Source of the DNA: Candidatus Saccharicenans sp.
Lineage (GTDB): Bacteria > Acidobacteriota > Aminicenantia > Aminicenantales > Saccharicenantaceae
DNA: 6,218 nucleotides
Direction: 5' to 3'
Assembly: GCA_024653405.1 (NCBI GenBank)
Contig: JANLGB010000133.1
Coordinates: forward strand, 1-6,218
The notes beneath the pieces were generated by a model. It saw nothing but the letters and a program-made list of their open reading frames with translations. It had not been told where the DNA came from and made no database searches. Positions 1-5,897 of the stretch are shown piece by piece. Made by a program: the position numbers and the translations under genes. Positions within the stretch are counted from its first letter, which is position 1. Every line of letters begins with the position of its first letter.

Positions 1-91
1 TCAACCTGGATACCATGTATTAGCCAAGGACCATTTATTGGCCGGAAAATATTTGTTATTTAAGTGGAAAAGGATTAAACTTAGGCTGGAA

Positions 92-96
92 AGGGG
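92..96 (+). promoter_or_regulatory. Shine-Dalgarno for the ABM-like gene
   Basis: AGGGG sits 7 bases before the ATG at 104. It supports this internal start over the longer TTG start at 38, although that alternative has its own AAGGA (26-30) at the same spacing. Confidence 0.6.
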
Positions 97-103
97 AATT
101 ATC

Positions 104-397
104 ATGATTGCCCGATTGACCTTTATCAGGATCAAGCCTGATGATTTTGAGGAGGCAGTCCGAATTTACGAAAACAGCGTGGTCCCGGAAGCCAAATTGC
201 AGAAAGGCTTTTGTGGAGGTTATCTTTTTAATGACACCGCCAGCGGTAAGGGTATTGCTCTCACTCTCTGGACCTGTCTGGAAGACCTGGTGGCCAGTGA
301 AAATAACCTCTATTACCAGAACCAACTGATCAAGTTCCTGGACAAGTTTGTTATGCCGCCAATTAAAGAAGAATATAATGTCCTTCTGCAATACTGA
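104..397 (+). CDS. ABM-like dimeric alpha/beta-barrel protein, 97 aa
   Basis: A small cytosolic protein that looks like the antibiotic biosynthesis monooxygenase (ABM) / dimeric alpha-beta barrel superfamily. The pattern is a first beta strand (MIARLTFIRIKP, residues 1-12), an amphipathic helix with the sequence EEAVRIYENSVVPEAK (16-31), a GF-x-GGYLF strand (35-42), a GKGIALTLW strand ending in Trp56, and a second helix rich in Tyr and Gln (66-83). Length is typical of a single ABM domain, and members usually form dimers. Many members are not true monooxygenases, and no catalytic residue identifies a substrate here, so the function is unassigned. The ATG at 104 was chosen because the beta-strand begins there and AGGGG (92-96) lies 7 bases upstream. 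The frame is open to the left edge, and a TTG at 38 also has AAGGA upstream, but the extra 22 residues are very basic and do not fit the family. The next gene begins 69 bases downstream on the same strand. Confidence 0.82.
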   Translation: MIARLTFIRIKPDDFEEAVRIYENSVVPEAKLQKGFCGGYLFNDTASGKGIALTLWTCLEDLVASENNLYYQNQLIKFLDKFVMPPIKEEYNVLLQY

Positions 398-417
398 ACC
401 GGTCGATCAGTCAGGTC

Positions 418-450
418 AAGGCCATGAGCCTTAAACCTTGCCGCAAGGCT
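418..450 (+). promoter_or_regulatory. Competing short hairpins in the leader of the STAS gene
   Basis: Four short arms can pair in mutually exclusive ways: AAGGC (418-422) with GCCTT (428-432); AGCCTT (427-432) with AAGGCT (445-450); and CCTTG (436-440) with CAAGG (444-448). The two CCTT-containing arms could also pair with the AAGGAAGG ribosome binding site immediately downstream (453-460). The stems are only 5-6 bp, so this is a candidate translational control structure and may be chance. There is no U tract after any stem, so it is not an intrinsic terminator. Confidence 0.3.
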
Positions 451-452
451 GA

Positions 453-460
453 AAGGAAGG
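453..460 (+). promoter_or_regulatory. Shine-Dalgarno that fixes the TTG start of the STAS gene
   Basis: AAGGAAGG lies 6 bases before the TTG at 467. It is strong enough to support a non-ATG start, and the resulting N-terminus matches the length of a standard single STAS domain. Confidence 0.7.
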
Positions 461-466
461 GATAAA

Positions 467-814
467 TTGGTAATCAGCACCCGGGAAAAAAATGACATAC
501 TGATAGTAGACGTCGAGGGAGAAATCAGGAGGTCCGACATTACCGATGTTACCCTTCACCAATGGATCAAGCAGCAGCTGGAAAGGGGCAAGAGAAAGAT
601 ACTACTCAACTTCGAAAAAGTTGATTTTATCGACAGCTTCGGAGTGGGCGAAATCCTGGCCAGCTATATTTCCACCCACAACCTGGGCGGAAAACTTAAG
701 CTGGTCAAGATCTCCAAGAAGATCTTCCTCATTTTCCAGGTTACCATGCTGACTAAGGTCCTGGAAATTTTTGATGATGAACAGGTGGCCCTGGAAAGTT
801 TTTTCAGAGAATAG
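467..814 (+). CDS. STAS-domain protein, anti-sigma-factor antagonist-like, 115 aa
   Basis: A single-domain cytosolic STAS protein of the SpoIIAA/RsbV type. In the well-studied members the unphosphorylated protein captures an anti-sigma kinase, and phosphorylation of one serine releases it. Visible features are a first beta hairpin (ILIVDVEGEI, residues 11-20), a helix with WIKQQLERG (33-41), the strand KILLNFEKVDFID (44-56), then the phosphosite loop D56-S57-F58-G59-V60-G61. Ser57 aligns with Ser58 of Bacillus subtilis SpoIIAA, so the phosphoacceptor is kept while the second serine of the usual DSSG is Phe. A GGKLKLVKISKKI segment (74-86) and a C-terminal helix complete the fold. The TTG start is supported by AAGGAAGG 6 bases upstream. 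No anti-sigma kinase or sigma factor is encoded in the window, so the partner is unknown. A membrane transporter gene starts 29 bases downstream, so the protein may regulate that system instead of a sigma factor; this is inference. Confidence 0.92.
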   Translation: MVISTREKNDILIVDVEGEIRRSDITDVTLHQWIKQQLERGKRKILLNFEKVDFIDSFGVGEILASYISTHNLGGKLKLVKISKKIFLIFQVTMLTKVLEIFDDEQVALESFFRE

Positions 815-829
815 GTTTTGCCTATTTTT
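810..829 (+). terminator. Weak hairpin plus T tract between the STAS and first transporter genes
   Basis: AATAGG (810-815), loop TTTTG, CCTATT (821-826), then TTT before a C. The stem overlaps the TAG stop of the STAS gene. It is only 6 bp with two G-C pairs, so it is unlikely to terminate efficiently. It could act as a partial terminator that makes STAS mRNA more abundant than transporter mRNA, or it could be chance. Confidence 0.25.
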
Positions 830-830
830 C

Positions 831-835
831 GGGAG
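831..835 (+). promoter_or_regulatory. Shine-Dalgarno for the GTG start of paralogue 1
   Basis: GGGAG, 8 bases before the GTG at 844. There is no in-frame ATG nearby, and this start gives an N-terminus colinear with paralogue 2. Confidence 0.6.
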
Positions 836-843
836 TATAGCAG

Positions 844-3318
844 GTGACATCCGGGCCTGGCCGCTTCCGCCGGCTCCTGGCTTCAGTGGTGGAGCTCAAG
901 CCAGGTGAAGAAAAGATTGTTACACTGCTTTTTTTATATTTTTTTCTGATTACCGCCTCCTATTCCATAATCAAATCGCTGAGAGTAGCCAGCTACCTGG
1001 ATTACCTGGGAGCTGACAAGCTGCCGCTGGCCTACCTGCTGACAGCGGTCCTGATTGGTTTCGTGGTCACGCTCCATTCTCGGGTTCAGGCCAGAATAGG
1101 AAGAGTTAATCTCATTATTTTCAGCCTGGCCTTCTTTATTCTGAGCACCCTGCTTTTCTGGTTCCTTTTTTCTTTTGACTGGACCTGGCTATCCCTGGCC
1201 TACTACGTCTGGGCCAATATATTTCTAGCCGTGCTCATCACCCAGTTCTGGATTGTGGTCAATGACCTCTTCAATCCCAGAGAAGCTAAAAGGCTGGTCG
1301 GGTTGTTCGGCAGCGGCGGCATCCTGGGCGGTATTTTCGGAGGGGAGACTACCGGTCTCCTGGCCAGGTCTAACGTCGATTTCAGCTTGTTGCTGATAGC
1401 CACTGGATTCTTGATCGTCTGCATCCCCGTGGTCTACCTGCTTTTAGGCCGGCCTGGAACAAACCAGAGCCTCCCTCCCCGGGTACAGCCAGCATCTCCG
1501 GGGCCGGCCGGGGCCGCAGGCACAGTCGGTTTCCGGGACTGCCTGAAGACAGTCAGGGGAAACCACTATCTCCGGCTGATAGCCGCTGGAATTACTATAA
1601 GCCTGGTGGTTTCGACCTTTATCGACTGGCAGTTCAATAAAGTAGTCGAAGGAGCCGCCTCCCTGGAGAACAAGCTGACCTCTTTTTACGGTCATTTCAA
1701 TGCCGGGTTGTTAATCCTGGCCTTTGTCATTCAAATCTTCCTGACCAGTCGCTTTATCCAGAGATTCGGTCTGAGATTGTCCTTCCAAATTTATCCCGTG
1801 GTACTGGTAGGCGTGCTGACAGGACTGGCCATCCTTCCGACCAGCCTGTTGCTGGCCCTGTCCCTGAAAGGAACGGATAAGAGTCTGTCCTACAGCTTAA
1901 ATCAATCGGTGCAGGAACTCTTGTACATTCCCATTTCCCCTGATATTAAATACAAAGCCAAGGTTTTCATAGATATGTTTCTAAACCGGTTCGCCAAGGG
2001 ACTGGGGGCCATTCTGCTCTTGGCCCTGCTCTCTTTTCGGCCGGGTCTTCGCCTGATCAGCCTGGTGACCATTTTTCTGATCCTGGGCTGGGCAACTCTC
2101 AACCTCCTGGTAACCAGGGAATACACCTTGGTCGTCAAAAAAAAATTGAAGAAGAAATGGGAACGGGCCGACAAGGTGGTAACACAACAGGTGGACCTGG
2201 ATTACATCAAGTCGGTTTTTGATGCCCTGGAAAATCAGAACCGCAGCCAGGAGCTTTTTGTCATGGACCTTTTTGACCTACTCCGGCAGGATAAATTCAG
2301 CCCGGAGTTAAAACGTTTGATCGTAGCCAGGTCCGAGGCTGCCAGCGGGACTTCCCTGGGTGCTCTGTTTGAAGAAGAGGCCGCCCCCCTGCCGGACTGG
2401 GCCTGGACTCCAAGTCAGGAGAGTTTTAAGAAGGAGGTGACCGAAGTCCTGGCTGACAGGTCATACCAGGAACTGGTCAAGAATTATATCAACCAGGTCC
2501 TGACGAAAAAAGGACCTGAGACAGAGGTGGCCAGGATGGAAGCAGCCCGGCTCATCGGCCTGATGAGCCCGGATTCTCCGCTGGCTGAGGAACTGGGGGA
2601 ACTGCTGGAAGACGATTCCGGGGAAGTCAGCCGCCTGGCCATGGACAGCGCCAGCAAAACGAAAGACCGGGAATATGTCCACGCCATTATCAGAAAGTTG
2701 CAGGAAGTCTCCACCCGGGAAGATGCCGCCAGGTCTCTTCTCAATTATGGTTCCAAAATAGCCGGAACCCTCTCCGACTACCTGGGAGACGAGACCGAAG
2801 ACCTGGAACTAAGGCAAGCCATTATTTCCGTGCTTTCCAGGCTGGCCAGCCAGGAAGCGGCTGATTTTCTGGCCATGGAACTGCTCCGGATTCCACCGGA
2901 GCTGAACAATGAATTGATCGACGCCCTGGACAGAATCCGGTCGCTGAACCCGGAAATTTCCCTTCCGTCTGAAACCGTCAGGTTGAAACTGGCATCCGAA
3001 GTAAGAAAATACTGTCAGAATTTCCTAAAGGCCAGAGGCGAGCCGGGGCCGGACTTAGAAAAACAGCTGGCCGATTCGCTGACCAGCATCTTCCAGCTGC
3101 TGGGGTTCATATACCACCCGGATGACATTAGCCGGGCTTACCAGAACCTCAAAGCAGGAACTAAGGAGTCAGCAGCCTATGCCCTGGAATTGCTGGAGAC
3201 ACTCCTAGTTAAAGCGGACCGGGATCTTCTCTGGCCGCTGCTAGAAGATCTGACTCCCTCCGATAGGCTAAAAAGGATTCAGGTCCTCCTGGCTGAATTG
3301 AATAAGGATCAGACATAA
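844..3318 (+). CDS. NTT/Tlc-type (ATP/ADP translocase-like) membrane protein with C-terminal HEAT-like domain, 824 aa, paralogue 1
   Basis: An inner-membrane protein of the nucleotide transporter (NTT, Tlc, AAA) family fold fused to a long cytoplasmic tail. About 12 hydrophobic segments lie within residues 24-424: roughly 24-46, 61-78, 88-110, 115-137, 151-174, 180-202, 242-262, 284-302, 312-330, 334-345, 380-398 and 403-424. The middle loop at 203-240 is proline- and glycine-rich. Family-like signatures are EAKR (147-150) followed by a Gly-rich helix, and KGTDKSLSYSLNQSV (342-356) then ELLYIP (358-363) and YKAKVFIDMF (370-379), matching the YSLFD...MAYIP...KGxAA block of Rickettsia and plastid ADP/ATP carriers. 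After a basic linker (431-442), residues 450-790 are alternating amphipathic helices of HEAT type, ending with RAYQN (764-768) and ALELLE (780-785). The classic bacterial carriers are about 500 aa and lack this tail. Substrate is unknown. The GTG start has GGGAG (831-835) 8 bases upstream, and its N-terminus lines up with paralogue 2. The next gene begins after 3 bases. Confidence 0.88.
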   Translation: MTSGPGRFRRLLASVVELKPGEEKIVTLLFLYFFLITASYSIIKSLRVASYLDYLGADKLPLAYLLTAVLIGFVVTLHSRVQARIGRVNLIIFSLAFFILSTLLFWFLFSFDWTWLSLAYYVWANIFLAVLITQFWIVVNDLFNPREAKRLVGLFGSGGILGGIFGGETTGLLARSNVDFSLLLIATGFLIVCIPVVYLLLGRPGTNQSLPPRVQPASPGPAGAAGTVGFRDCLKTVRGNHYLRLIAAGITISLVVSTFIDWQFNKVVEGAASLENKLTSFYGHFNAGLLILAFVIQIFLTSRFIQRFGLRLSFQIYPVVLVGVLTGLAILPTSLLLALSLKGTDKSLSYSLNQSVQELLYIPISPDIKYKAKVFIDMFLNRFAKGLGAILLLALLSFRPGLRLISLVTIFLILGWATLNLLVTREYTLVVKKKLKKKWERADKVVTQQVDLDYIKSVFDALENQNRSQELFVMDLFDLLRQDKFSPELKRLIVARSEAASGTSLGALFEEEAAPLPDWAWTPSQESFKKEVTEVLADRSYQELVKNYINQVLTKKGPETEVARMEAARLIGLMSPDSPLAEELGELLEDDSGEVSRLAMDSASKTKDREYVHAIIRKLQEVSTREDAARSLLNYGSKIAGTLSDYLGDETEDLELRQAIISVLSRLASQEAADFLAMELLRIPPELNNELIDALDRIRSLNPEISLPSETVRLKLASEVRKYCQNFLKARGEPGPDLEKQLADSLTSIFQLLGFIYHPDDISRAYQNLKAGTKESAAYALELLETLLVKADRDLLWPLLEDLTPSDRLKRIQVLLAELNKDQT
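2137..2145 (+). other. A9 homopolymer at the membrane/HEAT domain junction
   Basis: Nine consecutive A residues encode Lys432-Lys434 exactly in frame, directly after the last membrane segment of paralogue 1. Loss of one A (or gain of two) would place TGA (2147-2149) in frame at once and give a protein of about 434 aa without the HEAT tail. Gain of one A would add about 25 codons and then stop at 2220-2222. The run is seen directly; slippage is a hypothesis. Confidence 0.5.
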
Positions 3319-3321
3319 ATC

Positions 3322-5844
3322 ATGTCCAGTAGAAGAATATACCACCTGCTGTCGCGGCTAGTTGACCTCAGGCCCGAGGAAGCCTCTTCCGCCTTCCTGC
3401 TGTTTTTTTATTTTTTCCTGATACAAATCTCAGCCTATATTATCGAACCGGTCAAGATTTCACTTTACTTAAGGTGGCTGACAGCCGATAGGCTGCCCTA
3501 TGCCTACCTCCTGTCAGCCCTGCTGATTGGTCTGGCCGTAGCCCTTAACTCCGAATTACTGCAGCGAGTCCGAAGGCATTTTTATATTGCCTCCAGCCTG
3601 TTATTTTTTATTTTCACTCTGGTTCTGTTCTGGTTTTTATTCAGGTTGCACTGGCCCTGGCTTTCCCTAATTTACTGGTTCTGGTCAGACCTGTTCATGG
3701 TTACTTCCACTACTCAGTTCTGGATAATGGTCAATGACCTCTATCATCCCCACCAGGCCAAGAGATTGATCGGATTCCTGGTCAGCGGCGGCCTGCTGGG
3801 GGGCGTGGCTGGAGCTCTGGTGGCCTCGCGCCTGGCCCGCAGCCTGGGCACGGAGAACCTGTTGTTGATCTGTCCGGCCCTCCTTCTGGGTTGCCTGGTG
3901 ATAATCTATTTTTCGAGGCGCCTGTCCCAGAAGGAAGAAAGAACCGACTCCAGCCGGGCCGAAGCCGGGAAGCCGGCCAGGAGCTCTCCTCTGGCCACCT
4001 GGCGAGCCATCAGAGCCAGCCGCTATCTCTCGGCTTTGGCGGTCATCGTAGCCCTGGGTATGGTTGTCACCACCCTGGTTGATTTCCAGTTCGTTTCAGT
4101 AGTCGGAGGCACTTTTACTGACCAGGACGCCAGGACTTCTTTCCTGGGCAGCTTCCTGACCATCCTGCTTATCTTTTCTTATTTACTGCACATACTTTTT
4201 ACTAACCGGATCCTGAGGAAAGCAGGCATCCGGGTGGCTTTGCTGATAGCCCCGGCCCTTCTCCTTTTGGGTTCGGTCGCCATTTTCTTCATCCCGGCTG
4301 TTTATCTGATCCACTGGGCGGTCTTTATCAAGGGGACTGATAAGAGCCTAAGCTATTCCCTTAACCAGTCGGTCAGAGAGCTCCTCTACATTCCGGTTCC
4401 CCCCGAGATCAAATACCGGGCCAAAGTTTTTATCGATATGTTTGTTTCCAAATTTGCCAAGGGCTTGAGCTCAATCATTCTCCTGGTCGGCTTCACCCTT
4501 CTTCATTTCAATCTCCAGCAGATCAGCCTGGTGGTCATAGCCTTCATTCTGGGCTGGATTTTCCTCAATCTGTCCATCACCAGGGAATATGTAAATACCG
4601 TCAAGAGAAACCTGAAAATTAAATGGCAGGATGCCGACCGGGTTATCAAAGACAGCCTGGATTTGGACCTAACCAAGTTGATCTTCGATACCCTGGAGAG
4701 TAAGAAACGCAGTTCCGTTCTTTATGCCATGAACCTGCTCCACCTGCTGAAAACAGAAAAAATGAGCCCGGAACTCAAAAAGATCCTTTCCTATAAAGCC
4801 GATGAAATTGTGGCTCGCTCGATGGATGCGGTGCTGGAAGCTAGGGGGCAAATTTTTATACCTGAAATAGACGAGGCTTTGGAGCAGGGTAGCCTGGGAG
4901 CCGAGGTGGAAGAAATCCTCTCCCTCGCCAGCTACCAGGAGGTGATGAAAGATTACCTGGACCGGGTCTCAAAAGACCGGAGCCAGGAAGCTGAAACCTC
5001 GAAAATGGAGGTGGCCAAAGCCCTGGGCCTGATGGAAGCCGGTTTGGCAGTCACCAGGAATCTCAAGCGTTTGCTTAAAGATGAATCTCCCGATGTAGCC
5101 AGTTACGCCCTGGAGAGCGCAGCCAGGCTCAAGCAACGGGAGTTTATCCCACTGATAGTCAGACATCTCAGCCGCCCGGCTACCAGGGACGTTGCCCAGC
5201 GGACGCTGGTTGACTACGGTACAAAAATCATAGGTACTTTAAAAGACTATCTGAGCGATAAAGACGAGGACCTGAACCTGCGAAAAGCCATCCCCGGCAT
5301 TCTGGCCCGGATGGGCACCCAAAGAGCGGCCGACATCCTGTCCCTGGAACTCAAAAAACAGGAAGAAGAGGTGGCCACGGAAATTATCGAAGCCCTTTAC
5401 TGGCTGCGGACACGCCATCCGCAGCTTCACTTTCCTCAGGAGCTCGTAGTCTCGGAAATAATCCGCCTGATAAGAAAGAGTTACCAACTTATCTTTGAAC
5501 TCAAGGAAATCAAGGACAAAAAAGAGGCCGGGCTTTTATTCCAGGACCTGGAGAATTCTCTGGCCCGGACCCTAAAACACATCTTCGAACTGCTAAGCTT
5601 GATCTACCCGCTAGAAGATATGACCAGAGCCTACCAGAACATCTGCCTGGGGACAAAGAAATCACTGGATTATTCGATTGAGCTCCTGGATAATATCCTG
5701 AAAAAGGAACTCAACCTTTACCTTCTCCCTTTGATTGAAGAATTGCCGCTGGAAATCAGAGCTCAAAAATGTCGCAAACTTCTGAAAAACCTGGAAAAAC
5801 TAAGCCCTGGGCCTGAACCAGGAGAGGGCAAACCTGACTCATAA
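3322..5844 (+). CDS. NTT/Tlc-type (ATP/ADP translocase-like) membrane protein with C-terminal HEAT-like domain, 840 aa, paralogue 2
   Basis: A full-length, colinear paralogue of the preceding gene, with about 12 membrane segments in residues 23-420 and a cytoplasmic HEAT-like tail over roughly 445-800. The block KGTDKSLSYSLNQSV (337-351), ELLYIP (353-358), YRAKVFIDMF (365-374) is 38/46 identical by my count to paralogue 1 (342-387). Other shared landmarks are QFWIMVNDL (132-140), AKRLIGF (146-152), TREY (420-423), SYQEVMKDYLD (537-547), RAYQN (769-773), GTK (777-779) and IELLD (786-790). Differences include Glu42 where paralogue 1 has Lys44 in the first membrane segment, QAKR instead of EAKR (145-148), a charged (not Pro-rich) middle loop at 199-222, and a short Pro/Gly/Glu tail after 828. 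The ATG at 3322 follows the previous stop by 3 bases. The nearest AAGGA (3304-3308) is 13 bases away, so re-initiation by terminating ribosomes is likely. Both proteins probably act together, perhaps as a heteromeric pair. The substrate cannot be read from the sequence. Confidence 0.88.
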   Translation: MSSRRIYHLLSRLVDLRPEEASSAFLLFFYFFLIQISAYIIEPVKISLYLRWLTADRLPYAYLLSALLIGLAVALNSELLQRVRRHFYIASSLLFFIFTLVLFWFLFRLHWPWLSLIYWFWSDLFMVTSTTQFWIMVNDLYHPHQAKRLIGFLVSGGLLGGVAGALVASRLARSLGTENLLLICPALLLGCLVIIYFSRRLSQKEERTDSSRAEAGKPARSSPLATWRAIRASRYLSALAVIVALGMVVTTLVDFQFVSVVGGTFTDQDARTSFLGSFLTILLIFSYLLHILFTNRILRKAGIRVALLIAPALLLLGSVAIFFIPAVYLIHWAVFIKGTDKSLSYSLNQSVRELLYIPVPPEIKYRAKVFIDMFVSKFAKGLSSIILLVGFTLLHFNLQQISLVVIAFILGWIFLNLSITREYVNTVKRNLKIKWQDADRVIKDSLDLDLTKLIFDTLESKKRSSVLYAMNLLHLLKTEKMSPELKKILSYKADEIVARSMDAVLEARGQIFIPEIDEALEQGSLGAEVEEILSLASYQEVMKDYLDRVSKDRSQEAETSKMEVAKALGLMEAGLAVTRNLKRLLKDESPDVASYALESAARLKQREFIPLIVRHLSRPATRDVAQRTLVDYGTKIIGTLKDYLSDKDEDLNLRKAIPGILARMGTQRAADILSLELKKQEEEVATEIIEALYWLRTRHPQLHFPQELVVSEIIRLIRKSYQLIFELKEIKDKKEAGLLFQDLENSLARTLKHIFELLSLIYPLEDMTRAYQNICLGTKKSLDYSIELLDNILKKELNLYLLPLIEELPLEIRAQKCRKLLKNLEKLSPGPEPGEGKPDS

Positions 5845-5852
5845 AGTTATAC

Positions 5853-5880
5853 TTGAAATATCGATAGGCTGTAATATAAT
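5853..5880 (+). promoter_or_regulatory. Sigma-70-type promoter for the FHA gene
   Basis: TTGAAA (5853-5858), a 16-base spacer and a perfect TATAAT (5875-5880). It lies in the 53-base gap between the paralogue 2 stop and the FHA start, so the FHA gene probably has its own transcript. A start near 5887 would leave a leader of only about 10 bases that just contains the ribosome binding site. Confidence 0.6.
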
Positions 5881-5886
5881 CAAAGC

Positions 5887-5893
5887 AAGAGGG
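5887..5893 (+). promoter_or_regulatory. Shine-Dalgarno that supports the TTG start of the FHA gene
   Basis: AAGAGGG ends 4 bases before the TTG at 5898. The frame is closed by TAA at 5877-5879 and contains no ATG or GTG before the FHA fold, which leaves this TTG as the only plausible start. Confidence 0.65.
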
Positions 5894-5897
5894 AAAA

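Noticed and set aside
53..81. TTGTTA-N17-TAAACT as a promoter for the ABM-like gene.
   Set aside because: Only 4 of 6 matches in each box in AT-rich sequence; not distinguishable from chance.
1..103. Possible tail of an upstream gene (a frame ending at TAG 21-23, another ending at TAA 61-63) and a longer TTG start at 38 for the ABM-like gene with AAGGA at 26-30.
   Set aside because: Only 6 or 20 residues would be visible in the tails, too little to identify. The extension from 38 adds 22 strongly basic residues ahead of the first beta strand, which does not fit the family.
56..391. Minus-strand open frame of 111 codons opposite the ABM-like gene, and similar minus-strand frames within the large genes.
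   Set aside because: No recognisable protein features; they are antisense shadows of well-supported genes.
929..945. Two T7 runs in paralogue 1, with similar T runs at 3403-3416 in paralogue 2, as slippage sites.
   Set aside because: They encode the Phe/Leu/Tyr-rich first membrane segment in both genes, so protein composition explains them.
5804..5828. Inverted repeats CCTGG/CCAGG and GCCCT/AGGGC near the end of paralogue 2 as a terminator.
   Set aside because: They lie inside the coding sequence and are not followed by a T tract, and the two stems overlap and compete.
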